Assembly: GCF_000214665.1 (NCBI RefSeq)
Contig: NC_015572.1
Location: 1,550,001-1,614,000 of the forward strand
Length of the DNA stretch: 64,000 nt
From: Methylomonas methanica MC09
Lineage (GTDB): Bacteria; Pseudomonadota; Gammaproteobacteria; Methylococcales; Methylomonadaceae
Reading direction: 5' to 3'
Made by a program: the position numbers and the translations under genes. Numbering within the stretch: the stretch's first letter is position 1; every line of letters starts with the position of its first letter. Shown in pieces: positions 37,466 to 46,803 of this stretch. A model generated the notes under the pieces. The model did no database searches. It was given only the letters and a program-made list of their open reading frames with translations, and was not told the origin of the DNA.

Positions 37466-39103
37466 ATGAGCAAAACTACACCGGATTTTTTACCAGACCA
37501 GATCGCTGCGGACGTGGCTGACTTGATAGCACCGGGCGGCGACTTACTCAAATCCGAAAAGGCGAAGAAGGGGGAATCTAAAACCGTACCGTTGTCGCTA
37601 TTTGTGGCTTCGGTCGAACAAGCGCCGATCGCGATTTCCATTACCGACAAGAAAGCCAACATACTTTATATAAACGACGCATTTACTCAGGTTACCGGCT
37701 ATTTAGCCGCCGAAATTCTGGGGCAAAACGAATCCAAGCTGTCCGATAAGCGCACGCCCCGACAGGTGTATTACGACCTTTGGCATACGATTTCCCGCAA
37801 GCAAGTCTGGCAAGGCCGTCTGGTGAACAGGCGCAAGCAAGGGCAGCGTTATCTGGCCGACCTGACTATCGCACCGATGTTGGACGAAAACGGCGCTATC
37901 AGCCATTACATCGGTATGCACCGCGATGTGACGCAAGCGCACTATGCCGAACAGCAAATCAACAATCAAAAGCAATTGATCGAATCGGTTTTGAATGCCT
38001 CGCCGGTGGCCATGGTGGTGCTGGACAGAGCCAACCGCATTGTGCTGGACAACCAAATGTACAAAATGCTGATTAGCGAGCTCGGCTACGCCGAACCGGC
38101 TTTGTTCTTTTTGGAAGCCTTGCAACAGGACATGGGCGATTTATGGTCGACGTTGGATACCCATCCGCAAGGCTTTTCCAATCGCGAGATACGGGTTGAA
38201 GGCATAGGCCGCCGGGGTACCCGCTGGTTTTCCTGTTCCGGCAATTGGTTTTGCGAAAACGATACCGACGCGGATAACTTTTTCTCCCGGCAGTCCAGTA
38301 ATTACCTGTTGTTGACTATCAACGACATCAGCCTGCAACGCAGCCAGCAAGAGAAACTGCAGTTGCATACCTTGCGGCAATTGATGTCCGAGGAAGAGCA
38401 TATGCGCAGCATCCGCGAAACGCTGCTGGGGGCCATGCATCAAATCCGTCAGCCCTTGAACCAAATCGGCGCCGCCATCCAAATCATGGGTCAGCGTAAC
38501 GATACCCAAAACCAATCGTTAAAAGATTTGTTGAATCAGGTACAGGCCAGAGGCGAGGAAACCTTGGAAACCTTGCAGCGTTGCGTGCCGGAAATTCCCG
38601 AAACCGCCATGACCTCCGTCAATATCAACCAATTGCTGCACGAAGTCATGCTGCTGCACAGTCAAAAATTCCTGGCCAATGGGGTGGTGGTGGATTGGCT
38701 GCCCAATCCGGTTTTGCCGTCGGTACTCGGTGCGGCCAACAAATTGCGCATGTTGTTTAAACAGCTTATCGATAACGCCGTCAACGCCATGAATCGGGGC
38801 GGTTGCAACGAACGGCTGATCAACATCAGTACAGCGACAGACCACGATTGGGTGCGGGTTACTATAGCGGACAGCGGTCCCGGTATTCCCGCCAATCAGC
38901 GCCAAAAAGTGTTCGAACCGTTTTTTACCACGCATCAAAATCCGGGCGGTGCTCAAGCCGGAATGGGTTTGGTGATGGCACGGGAAATTGTCAGCCAGCA
39001 TGGCGGTATTATCGAGATCGACCCGAATTATGCAAAAGGTTGTCGGTTTATTATCAGTTTTCCCTGCCAACAGCACTCGTTGGGAGTAAGCATTCATGAA
39101 TGA
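37466..39103 (+). CDS. nifL: Nitrogen-fixation negative regulator NifL
   Basis: A 545-aa redox- and nitrogen-responsive anti-activator of NifA. An N-terminal PAS domain (LFVASVEQAPIAISITDKK to IGMHRDVT, residues ~45-160) would carry FAD. A second PAS-like region follows (LIESVLNASPVAMVVLDRA). The C-terminal half has a kinase-like H region (GAMHQIRQPLNQIG) and a GHKL ATP site (DSGPGIPANQRQ, GMGLVMAREIV). NifL binds ADP and inhibits NifA under oxygen or fixed nitrogen. It overlaps nifA by 8 bp, ensuring balanced synthesis. The start is set by the promoter at 37412. Confidence 0.94.
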   Translation: MSKTTPDFLPDQIAADVADLIAPGGDLLKSEKAKKGESKTVPLSLFVASVEQAPIAISITDKKANILYINDAFTQVTGYLAAEILGQNESKLSDKRTPRQVYYDLWHTISRKQVWQGRLVNRRKQGQRYLADLTIAPMLDENGAISHYIGMHRDVTQAHYAEQQINNQKQLIESVLNASPVAMVVLDRANRIVLDNQMYKMLISELGYAEPALFFLEALQQDMGDLWSTLDTHPQGFSNREIRVEGIGRRGTRWFSCSGNWFCENDTDADNFFSRQSSNYLLLTINDISLQRSQQEKLQLHTLRQLMSEEEHMRSIRETLLGAMHQIRQPLNQIGAAIQIMGQRNDTQNQSLKDLLNQVQARGEETLETLQRCVPEIPETAMTSVNINQLLHEVMLLHSQKFLANGVVVDWLPNPVLPSVLGAANKLRMLFKQLIDNAVNAMNRGGCNERLINISTATDHDWVRVTIADSGPGIPANQRQKVFEPFFTTHQNPGGAQAGMGLVMAREIVSQHGGIIEIDPNYAKGCRFIISFPCQQHSLGVSIHE

Positions 39104-40628
39104 TCGCGCCACACTGGTTGAGTCTGAACTGGATACGCTGTTTTTGGTGAGCCAGCTGCTCAACAGTACGCATGATATGCGTAATAAACTCAAAGGTATT
39201 TTGGAGATTTTGCATAAGCGTTCCGGTCTGCATTTCGGCATGATTACCCTGCGCGATGTCGATGACGATAGTATGAGTATTTGCGAAATTTACGGCGACG
39301 GCATCGATCGTTCCATTCGCTACCAGCCCGGCGAAGGCCTGGTGGGGGCCATCCTGGATGAGGGCTGCACCATTGTGGTGGAACGCATCGCCGACGAGCC
39401 GCGCTTTTTGAGCCGTCTCGGGGTATACAATCCGGACCTGCCGTTTATCGGTTCGCCGTTGGCGGTGGAGCAAGGCGAAGTGGTCGGCATTTTGGCGGCG
39501 CAACCCTGCGATTCGAGCTTTCTGGGCGAACGGGCCCGTTTTCTGGAAATGGTGGCCAATCTGATTGCGCACAGCGTCAATTCGGTGCGGGCCATGGAAC
39601 GCAAGCAGACCGAATTACTAAACGAGCGGGATCTGCTGAAGCAGACCCTGGTAAAAAACTACCGTTTCGAAAACATCATCGGCCATTCCGAGCCGATGCT
39701 GAAAGTGTTCGATATTATCCGTCAGGTAGCCAAATGGCATACCACGGTGTTGATACGCGGCGAATCCGGTACCGGTAAGGAAGTGGTGGCCAATGCCATC
39801 CATTTTAATTCCAATTGCGCCAGCGGCCCGTTTTTGAAACTCAACTGCGCGGCCCTGCCGGATACCTTGCTCGAGTCGGAATTGTTCGGTCACGAAAAGG
39901 GTGCCTTCAGCGGCGCCATCGGCCAACGCAAGGGCCGTTTCGAACTGGCCGACAACGGTACCTTGTTTCTGGATGAAGTCGGGGAGATTTCCGCCTCGTT
40001 TCAAGCCAAATTGCTGCGAGTGCTGCAGGAAGGCGAGTTCGAGCGGGTAGGCGGGGTCAGGACCTTGAAAGTCAATGTGCGCATTATCGCCGCCACCAAC
40101 CGTAACCTGGAAAAAGATGTGGCGGACGGCCTGTTTCGGGAGGATTTATACTACCGACTCAATGTCATGCCGATCAACATGCCGCCCCTGCGGGACCGTA
40201 TCGAGGATATTCCGGAATTGGCGACGTTTTTGTTGAACCGTATTTCCAAACAACAAGGCGGCAGGCCGCTGGAACTCAAGGAAAGCGCACTGCGCATCTT
40301 GATGAAACACAACTGGTCCGGCAACGTGCGGGAGCTGGAAAACCGTCTGGAACGCGCCGCCATCATGAGCCATGACGGTATCATAGACCGGGATGTGATC
40401 ATCAGCACCGGGCTGGAAGACGAAATCTGTCTCAGCCGACCGCAGCAGGCTGCGCCGGTTCGGATGATGGATTTGCACGACGAAGACCTGGACGAACGCG
40501 AACGCGTCATTGCCGCGCTGGAACAATGCGGCTGGGTGCAAGCCAAGGCGGCCCGCTTGCTGGACATGACGCCACGTCAAATTGCCTATCGGATTCAGAC
40601 GCTGAATATCAGTGTCAAGCAGATTTGA
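39096..40628 (+). CDS. nifA: Nif-specific sigma-54 activator NifA
   Basis: A 510-aa bacterial enhancer-binding protein. GAF domain (~residues 25-170), AAA+ domain with Walker A GESGTGKE and Walker [11 protein letters not shown], and a Fis-type HTH at the end ([18 protein letters not shown]). The sigma-54-contact loop reads GAFSGA (269-274) rather than the usual GAFTGA. No Cys-rich interdomain linker is seen, consistent with the NifL-controlled, gammaproteobacterial type. Targets are the TGT-N10-ACA sites at 37290, 43537 and 51218. Confidence 0.95.
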   Translation: MNDRATLVESELDTLFLVSQLLNSTHDMRNKLKGILEILHKRSGLHFGMITLRDVDDDSMSICEIYGDGIDRSIRYQPGEGLVGAILDEGCTIVVERIADEPRFLSRLGVYNPDLPFIGSPLAVEQGEVVGILAAQPCDSSFLGERARFLEMVANLIAHSVNSVRAMERKQTELLNERDLLKQTLVKNYRFENIIGHSEPMLKVFDIIRQVAKWHTTVLIRGESGTGKEVVANAIHFNSNCASGPFLKLNCAALPDTLLESELFGHEKGAFSGAIGQRKGRFELADNGTLFLDEVGEISASFQAKLLRVLQEGEFERVGGVRTLKVNVRIIAATNRNLEKDVADGLFREDLYYRLNVMPINMPPLRDRIEDIPELATFLLNRISKQQGGRPLELKESALRILMKHNWSGNVRELENRLERAAIMSHDGIIDRDVIISTGLEDEICLSRPQQAAPVRMMDLHDEDLDERERVIAALEQCGWVQAKAARLLDMTPRQIAYRIQTLNISVKQI

Positions 40629-40662
40629 TCCGGGCGGCGGATAAAACCTTTCAACCGTTAAA

Positions 40663-40685
40663 AACAGCCGCGGCCCGCGGCTGTT
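40663..40685 (+). terminator. Hairpin terminator-like element after nifA
   Basis: AACAGCCGCGG-C-CCGCGGCTGTT, an 11-bp perfect stem 34 bp after the nifA stop. The 3' tail is only weakly T-rich (GATTTAT). Confidence 0.6.
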
Positions 40686-40725
40686 GATTTATCATGCGGT
40701 TAACTCTCACTTCGGGAAGCTCTGA

Positions 40726-42459
40726 ATGCCAAAATTAAGCGAGTACTTCGATTATCGAATCGATGCGGACGGCAATCCTTATTTACAGGTGACTCTGCGC
40801 GGCGGTTTGTTGCTGCGCCTGCCGGCCATCAATAAAGGTACGGCGTTTTCCATTGAGGAGCGCGTCGCACTGGGCTTGGACGGCTTGCTGCCGCCCCAGG
40901 TCAGAACGCTTGAACAGCAAATCGATGCCTTGTACTTGAATTATCAAGGTCAGCCGAACGATATTGCCAAATATCAATTTCTGCGGGCGGTCCACGACCG
41001 CACGGACGTGTTGTTTTTTGCGCTGCTGGAAAGGCATCTGGAAGAAATGGTGCCTATCGTTTATACGCCTACGATCGGCTTGGTGGTTAAACAATTCAGT
41101 TCCTTGTTCAACACGCCGCGCGGTTTGACTTTGTCTGTCGATAATATCGACCGTGTCGACAGCGTGCTGGATCATTATCCAATGCAGGACATTCGCATGA
41201 TCGTGGTGACCGACGCCTCGGCAATACTGGGTATCGGCGACCAGGGCATGGGCGGGTTGGCGATTTGCATCGGTAAGTTGTCTTTGTATACCGCCGGCGG
41301 CGGCTTGTGTCCGTTTCAAACCTTACCGGTTAACCTGGACGTGGGGACCGATAGAGACGAGCTAGTGAATAATCCGACCTATTTGGGAGTACGGAGCAAG
41401 CGTTTGCAGGACGGGGCGTATTCGGAAGTGGTGGATAAATTTGTCGCCGCCGTCCGCAAAAAATGGCCGAAAGCCATTATTCAATGGGAAGACTTTGCCA
41501 AGCACGTGGCTTTCGACGTGTTGGAACGTTACCGGCAGCAAATCCCCTGTATCAACGACGACATCCAGGGTACCGGCGCCATGGCGTTGGCGGGGCTGAT
41601 TCTGGCATGCCGGCAAAAAGGCGAAGAGCTGATTCAGCAGACGGTGGTCGTGGTCGGGGCCGGTGCGGGCGGTATCGGTGTAGCCACTGCCATCATGCAA
41701 GGCATGATCCGGGCCGGATTGACGCCGGAGCAGGCGCTTAAGCAACTTTTTGTGGTTGATGCGCATGGTTTGGTGCTTGCCGAGTCGACGATCGAAGATT
41801 ACAAATTGCCCCTGGCTCACGACAAGCGGATTTATCGGGAATGGCCGATAAAGCCCGATCATATTCCGAGTTTGCTGGAGGTGGTGGCGAACGCCAAGGC
41901 GGGCGTATTGATCGGTTTGTCCGGCGTGGCCGGATTGTTTACCGAAACCGTTATCAAAACCCTGTCCGCAAATCATCGGCGGCCTATCGTGTTTCCGTTA
42001 TCCAATCCCAACGACAACTGTGAAGCCACCCCCCAGGATATCCTGGAGTGGACGAATGGGCAGGCCATTGTGGCTACCGGCAGCCCTTTCGCGGATGTCG
42101 ACTATCAGGGACGGCGCTATCGGATTGCCCAAGGCAACAATGCCTTTATATTTCCGGGCTTGGGATTTGCGTCCGTGCTGGCGGAATGCAGCCGTATCAG
42201 CGAGGCCATGGTGCAAGAGGCGGCCTACGCCTTGGCCGATTACACCGAGGAACACTGGCTTTCGAGCGGGCTGATTTTTCCGCCGATCGCCGATTTGCGA
42301 AACGTTAGCCTGTACGTGGCGACCCGGGTATTGGCAAAAGCCCTGGAAGACGGTTCCTCCAGTCGCACGGACTTGAGCGCCGTAGACCTGGAGGCCTATA
42401 TCAAAGCCCATGTCTGGCAAGCCAGGCATTTGCCGGTCAAATACGCGGCCGCCGACTAA
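40726..42459 (+). CDS. maeA: NAD-dependent malic enzyme
   Basis: A 577-aa malic enzyme (E. coli MaeA about 565 aa) converting malate to pyruvate and CO2 with NAD. Conserved segments: VPIVYTPTIGL (catalytic Tyr), RMIVVTDASAILGIGDQG, metal-binding QWEDFAKHVAF, CINDDIQGTGAMALAG, the dinucleotide site VVVGAGAGGIGVA, and IVFPLSNPNDNCEATP. Monocistronic between the nifA terminator and a palindrome. No nif-type promoter seen. Confidence 0.95.
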   Translation: MPKLSEYFDYRIDADGNPYLQVTLRGGLLLRLPAINKGTAFSIEERVALGLDGLLPPQVRTLEQQIDALYLNYQGQPNDIAKYQFLRAVHDRTDVLFFALLERHLEEMVPIVYTPTIGLVVKQFSSLFNTPRGLTLSVDNIDRVDSVLDHYPMQDIRMIVVTDASAILGIGDQGMGGLAICIGKLSLYTAGGGLCPFQTLPVNLDVGTDRDELVNNPTYLGVRSKRLQDGAYSEVVDKFVAAVRKKWPKAIIQWEDFAKHVAFDVLERYRQQIPCINDDIQGTGAMALAGLILACRQKGEELIQQTVVVVGAGAGGIGVATAIMQGMIRAGLTPEQALKQLFVVDAHGLVLAESTIEDYKLPLAHDKRIYREWPIKPDHIPSLLEVVANAKAGVLIGLSGVAGLFTETVIKTLSANHRRPIVFPLSNPNDNCEATPQDILEWTNGQAIVATGSPFADVDYQGRRYRIAQGNNAFIFPGLGFASVLAECSRISEAMVQEAAYALADYTEEHWLSSGLIFPPIADLRNVSLYVATRVLAKALEDGSSSRTDLSAVDLEAYIKAHVWQARHLPVKYAAAD

Positions 42460-42479
42460 TTTATCCTTGCGGTTGAATG

Positions 42480-42500
42480 CTCCCACGCCAAGCGTGGGAG
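42480..42500. terminator. Palindrome between convergent genes
   Basis: CTCCCACGC-CAA-GCGTGGGAG, a perfect 9-bp stem 20 bp after the malic enzyme stop and 29 bp past the SIR2-like stop. No T-run. It could be a bidirectional stop signal or a dispersed REP-type repeat. Confidence 0.5.
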
Positions 42501-42529
42501 CGGCGGCGGTAATCATCGTCAAGCGTGCG

Positions 42530-43381
42530 TCAGGCTGCCTGACGGGTCAGCACTTGTTCCAGCAAATCCTTACAATCGGCTTCGATCAATTCAAAGCCCA
42601 ATTTTCCGGCGAAGCGCTTTTCCTTGTCGGTCGGGTTTTTACGTAAAAACCAGCCCCGGTGCTCGCCGGCATCGTAGGTGATGTCGCTCATGACCATGCG
42701 TTCCGAGTCGCGGTTTAAGGGCAGGCCGATCAACAGGTATTTTTTACCTTTACGGTATTCCTTTAAAAAGTCCGGAATGGCAAAGCCGCCCATTAATTCG
42801 GTAATGTAATCGACGTAGTCGGCGTCGGAGGCCACGTAATTGGATTCCGGTCTGGGGGTGCCCATGGGTTTGAAGAGGATGGGCAGCTTTTTATCGACCT
42901 GATTTTGTTGGACTTCGAAGTAATTTTGGCCGTCGTATTGATAGATCTTAAACCGGTATTCGTTGCCGACGACGCGGGCCAAGCCGACGATCAGGGTATG
43001 CTCTTCATCGGCATAGCTGTCTTGTAATTGCGTATCCCGGTTGATGTCGATAACGAAATTGGGTTTCCATTCCGCCAGCCAGTCATGAATCGCGGCCCGG
43101 CTGTATTGGGTGTCCCGATAGGTTTTATCCAGAAACTGGCCGAGAAAATTACGGCCGCGTTTCAGTTCCTGGTTCATCGCCGCGCGCGGAAATTCGTACA
43201 TCAATTTCGGCGCCATCGGTTTACCGCCGTTCATGGCTAAAATCAGGCTGTCGCTATCGGCGGGCATGGGCGCGCCGCTCACTTTGCTGACGGCATCGAA
43301 CAATACCCCCGGCCCCAGATAAGGCACGACTTGATTGTCATAAAGACCGCTGAGGATCTCGGAAAACACGGATTCGGACAT
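42530..43381 (-). CDS. SIR2-like domain protein under nif-type control
   Basis: A 283-aa protein. The N-terminal VVPYLGPGVLFDAVS resembles the nucleotide-binding start of SIR2-like (SIR2_2) domains, with FVIDINRDTQLQDSY as the later Rossmann segment. It lacks the zinc-binding Cys of true sirtuins. Such domains bind or cleave NAD in several bacterial systems. Here the gene has its own sigma-54 promoter (43422-43437) and NifA site (43537-43552), so it is probably made only during nitrogen fixation. Role unknown; an NAD- or nucleotide-linked function is inference. Confidence 0.72.
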   Translation of the reverse strand: MSESVFSEILSGLYDNQVVPYLGPGVLFDAVSKVSGAPMPADSDSLILAMNGGKPMAPKLMYEFPRAAMNQELKRGRNFLGQFLDKTYRDTQYSRAAIHDWLAEWKPNFVIDINRDTQLQDSYADEEHTLIVGLARVVGNEYRFKIYQYDGQNYFEVQQNQVDKKLPILFKPMGTPRPESNYVASDADYVDYITELMGGFAIPDFLKEYRKGKKYLLIGLPLNRDSERMVMSDITYDAGEHRGWFLRKNPTDKEKRFAGKLGFELIEADCKDLLEQVLTRQAA

Positions 43382-43421
43382 GGGTGAACTCCTAATAAAT
43401 AACCACTATTTAGTAGGCACA

Positions 43422-43437
43422 AGCAATATTCAATCCA
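43422..43437 (-). promoter_or_regulatory. Sigma-54 promoter of the SIR2-like gene
   Basis: Minus strand TGGATTGAATATTGCT: GG-N10-GC with a perfect TTGC -12 part. Predicted start near 43411, 30 bp before the ATG. Confidence 0.78.
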
Positions 43438-43536
43438 TTTTTGCCGGTTATCGTCGGATAGTTCGCCGGTCGGCTGTTATCAAGGTACGGCACCTGGATT
43501 TGCGGTGCTTAGGCGGAGTTTTAAATCAGGAGTGTT

Positions 43537-43552
43537 TGTAAGGTTTATCACA
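43537..43552. promoter_or_regulatory. NifA activator site of the SIR2-like gene
   Basis: TGTAAGGTTTATCACA, a perfect TGT-N10-ACA 101 bp upstream of the -24 element, an ideal distance for IHF-assisted looping. Confidence 0.74.
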
Positions 43553-43905
43553 AACCAGCCGAATTTAAGCAGGGATGGGTTAATCGATACAAAACCGGCC
43601 TAAGCTCGGAGGGGCGCCAATCGGTCGCGTTTACGGTGCAGGGCGTTACCTGTAAACGCCCGAACTGCCGCTTTGTATGAATTTTTGAATTCACCTGTCT
43701 ATTTAAAATAGCTAAAGGTAAAAAATGGACGTCCGGCGAGAGTGGAATTCAGTCGAAATCGGTTTGCTGTTAGTCCATTAACGACGCGTTTCAAATTTAA
43801 TTTTACTCCGGCCCCAGTTAATCTATTCCTCGGATTCCGCTTTACCAATCCTTTGAAGTGCCCTATAACTCAAAGAAGCATCCTATTCACTTCAGCCGCA
43901 TTGCC

Positions 43906-45270
43906 ATGACAGAAATGGAAACAATAGCTATCGAACCCCCGGAACTGACGCTACAGCAGGTTTTTATCCTGCTGGAACAGGAACAGTTCGATCCGTTACA
44001 AACCCTGTTAAATGAGTTTCCGCCTAAGCAACTGGCCTTAATGCTGGAAGCGATGCCGCCCGCTGAACGTAAACAGCTATGGGAGCTGATTCCTGAAACG
44101 CTGAGTGCGGAAACCTTGACATTTTTACATGACGAGGTGCGTAACAGCCTGATAGCAGAGATGCCGGCCGAAGCACTAGCGGCGGCGGCCGAACAAATGG
44201 AAGTCATCGATCTGGCCTATATCATGGAAGACCTGCCGGCGCCGGTCAGGCAGACACTGGAAGAAAGCCTGCCCGACGACATCCTCGAACATTTGGAAAA
44301 TACACTCTCCTTCGAAGAAGGCTCGGCAGGCAGACTGATGAGCACGGACGTCATCAGCGTGCGCAGCGATGTCTCGCTCGGTGTAGTAAAACGGTATCTG
44401 CATTTGCACGAGGATTTGCCCGATTACACCGATGGCTTAATGGTGGCGGACCGAGACGGTATTTATCAAGGCAAATTACTGTTGAATAGGGTGTTGACCG
44501 GCGACGACGAGGATCTAGTCCAAGATGTCATGAACAGTCAACACAAGCCTATCCTTGCCACGGCAAGCGAACACGATATCGCTCTGTTTTTCGAACAATC
44601 TCATTTCGTCTCGACAGCTGTGGTCGACGAAAACAATCGACTACTGGGTCGAATCTCGCTGGACTACGTGATTGCAATCCTCAAGGCCGAAGCCGATCAC
44701 GCATTATTGGGGCGAGCCGGTCTCGATGAGGAAGCCGACTTGTTCGCACCGGTGTTAAACAGCGCCAGACGCCGTACCGTTTGGCTGGCGATCAATCTGG
44801 TCACGGCCTTTCTGGCAGCCTGGGTTATCGGGCTATACGCCGATACCCTGGAAAAAATTGTCGCCTTGGCGGTGCTAATGCCAATCGTCGCCAGCATGGG
44901 CGGCATCGCCGGCAGCCAAACGCTAACCCTGACCATCAGAGGCTTGGCCTTGGATCAGATTAGTAGCGGAAATAAGGCATGGTTGGCGCGTAAGGAGGTA
45001 TTAATCGGCATCATCAACGGCTTGTTATGGGCGCTGGTCGTTAGCGGTGTTGCCTGGCTGTGGTTTCGCGATAGTGGAATCAGCTTGGTAATTGGCGCCG
45101 CTATCGTCGTCAACCTGGTGGCCGCTGCCGCCGCCGGCATTGCCATTCCACTCATATTGCAGCGCCTGCGCATTGATCCCGCCCTATCCGGTGCCGTTAT
45201 TCTAACCACGGTCACCGACGTGGTTGGCTTCATGAGCTTTTTGGGCTTAGCCACGCAATTTCTCGTTTAG
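43906..45270 (+). CDS. mgtE: Magnesium transporter MgtE
   Basis: A 454-aa protein with the MgtE N-terminal helical domain (LLNEFPPKQLALMLEAMPPAER), two CBS domains (LMSTDVISVRSDVSL, VMNSQHKPILATASEHD) and a C-terminal five-helix pore (PIVASMGGIAGSQTLTLTIRGLAL, LTTVTDVVGFMSFLGLA). Gated channel for Mg2+ import. I chose the ATG at 43906, which gives family length; the frame opens 16 codons earlier at a GTG. Confidence 0.93.
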   Translation: MTEMETIAIEPPELTLQQVFILLEQEQFDPLQTLLNEFPPKQLALMLEAMPPAERKQLWELIPETLSAETLTFLHDEVRNSLIAEMPAEALAAAAEQMEVIDLAYIMEDLPAPVRQTLEESLPDDILEHLENTLSFEEGSAGRLMSTDVISVRSDVSLGVVKRYLHLHEDLPDYTDGLMVADRDGIYQGKLLLNRVLTGDDEDLVQDVMNSQHKPILATASEHDIALFFEQSHFVSTAVVDENNRLLGRISLDYVIAILKAEADHALLGRAGLDEEADLFAPVLNSARRRTVWLAINLVTAFLAAWVIGLYADTLEKIVALAVLMPIVASMGGIAGSQTLTLTIRGLALDQISSGNKAWLARKEVLIGIINGLLWALVVSGVAWLWFRDSGISLVIGAAIVVNLVAAAAAGIAIPLILQRLRIDPALSGAVILTTVTDVVGFMSFLGLATQFLV

Positions 45271-45360
45271 GTGCTGTTACGGTACAGTCAGGGTGGACGT
45301 GGGAACCAGTTATAGTGCTTATAAGGCCACAATGGGTCACGAGAGTTTGTTCCAAGGCGA

Positions 45361-45735
45361 TCGACAATAGAAAGAAACGGGATCAGGTCGGACTTCGTCG
45401 CCGACGGCACCAAGCAAACACTCACCACGAATTGGATGACTGTAGCTGTAAACGAGCCTACAACCATGTTAATCGCCATGAAAGTGGCTTCGGGTTATTC
45501 CACCACGGCGCCCGTTGTCGACTTTGGGCACACTTTATCACTCGCCACCTTGGGCGACGTCTTTACCATCGCCGACGCTTATAAGGGTATGGACATTAGG
45601 GTCAATTCGGTTGATGCGGGAATTGTCGACAATCGCTTTAGCCGGAATGCGAACGTACCGATACCGGGCATGGGGCCACTGATTGGTTTGGGATTAATCG
45701 GGCTCTGGGTTCGGCGGTTTAAGGCCGCTGCCTAA
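45361..45735 (+). pseudogene. C-terminal remnant of a PEP-CTERM surface protein
   Basis: The frame reads SDFVADGTKQTLTTNWM and ends in VPIPGMGPL, a hydrophobic Gly/Leu stretch and basic WVRRFK, the three-part PEP-CTERM sorting signal. There is no signal peptide or plausible start at the 5' side; the nearest ATG (45436) begins inside the fold. Upstream to the mgtE stop I find no missing part. Best read as a decayed gene. Confidence 0.65.
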
Positions 45736-45809
45736 ACAAGCTTGCCCTCTGTCGATTAAACAATCGACGCGGCGTGACAGGGCCGCATTCATCGGTTCCG
45801 CCCGGCCGC

Positions 45810-46802
45810 TCAATGCTGGTTTTCCAACGTATCCCAGGTTGCTTTGATTTCCAAAATTTGCGGCAATATCGAGTTGAAAATTTCAATTAAGCGCGGCTCG
45901 AAATGACTGCCGCTTTGCTGATGCAAATTATCCATAACCAAGTCGAGGGGCCAGGGTTCCTTGTAGGGGCGCTTCATGCTGAGTGCATCGAACACGTCGA
46001 CGACTGCCGTGATACGGGCGGATTTGGGAATCGCTTCGCCCGCCAAACCGTCCGGGTAACCTGTGCCGTCCCATTTTTCATGGTGCCGCAAGGCAATTTC
46101 TGCGGCCATGCGGAACACAGGCGAGTCGCTTTTGGCCAAAATATTCGCGCCGATCCGGGTATGGGTTTTCATAATGTCCCATTCCTCGGCATTCAGTTTG
46201 TCAGGTTTACAGAGAATAGCGTCGGGTATGGCCAGTTTACCGGTGTCGTGCATGGGGGCCGCCAGTTCCAGTAAGCGGCAGTCGTCTTCATTCCAGCCGC
46301 AGGCTTCAGCGAGTTCGCGTGCGTAAGCCGCCATCCGCCATATGTGTACACCGGTATCGGTATCTTTATAGTGGGCTGCTTCCCCTAACATGTAGATCGA
46401 TTCCCGGTAACTTTTTTCTATCATAGTGGCGCGCACCAATGACAGGTGCGTGGCAACTCGTGCCCGCACGATGCTCGGCGACACCGGCTTAGTGATGTAA
46501 TCCACCGCGCCGGCATTGAAGCCGGCGGCTTCGTTGAGTTCCTCCGACATGCTGGTGACAAAAATGACCGGTATGCTTTCAGTGCGAGGATCCGCTTTGA
46601 GTGTGCGACAGACGGCGTAGCCATCTGTATCCGGCATCTGAATATCGAGCAGGATTAGGCAAGGATGGTGTTTCGATACAGCGGCCAGTGTCTCGATAGC
46701 GTCGCGTGCAAAAACCAGCGAGTATTTATTGGCCAGGATTTGGCTCATTGCAGCAAGGTTATCGGGTTCGTCATCAACCACCAAAATCGGTCCATTGACC
46801 AT
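45810..46802 (-). CDS. Response regulator with HD-GYP phosphodiesterase domain
   Basis: A 330-aa protein: receiver domain (ILVVDDEPDN, phospho-Asp in LILLDIQMPDTDG, Lys in DYITKPVSP) followed by an HD-GYP domain (HDTGKLAIPD, ALRHHEKWDGTGYPDGLAG) that hydrolyses cyclic di-GMP. The start at 46802 follows GGAGG and lies just past the kinase stop, so the pair is coupled. Output probably affects motility, biofilm or surface. Confidence 0.92.
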   Translation of the reverse strand: MVNGPILVVDDEPDNLAAMSQILANKYSLVFARDAIETLAAVSKHHPCLILLDIQMPDTDGYAVCRTLKADPRTESIPVIFVTSMSEELNEAAGFNAGAVDYITKPVSPSIVRARVATHLSLVRATMIEKSYRESIYMLGEAAHYKDTDTGVHIWRMAAYARELAEACGWNEDDCRLLELAAPMHDTGKLAIPDAILCKPDKLNAEEWDIMKTHTRIGANILAKSDSPVFRMAAEIALRHHEKWDGTGYPDGLAGEAIPKSARITAVVDVFDALSMKRPYKEPWPLDLVMDNLHQQSGSHFEPRLIEIFNSILPQILEIKATWDTLENQH

Positions 46803-46803
46803 G

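Larger units (their letters stand above)
43382..43905. other. Divergent promoter region, SIR2-like / mgtE
   Basis: 524 bp. It contains the nif-type promoter and activator site of the SIR2-like gene, then an AT-rich part upstream of mgtE. A 7-bp stem (GGGCGTT...AACGCCC, 43641-43661) is the only further structure. I saw no magnesium riboswitch. No gene. Confidence 0.5.

Noticed and set aside
43641..43661. Hairpin upstream of mgtE as a magnesium riboswitch
   Set aside because: A single 7-bp stem, without the conserved M-box architecture.
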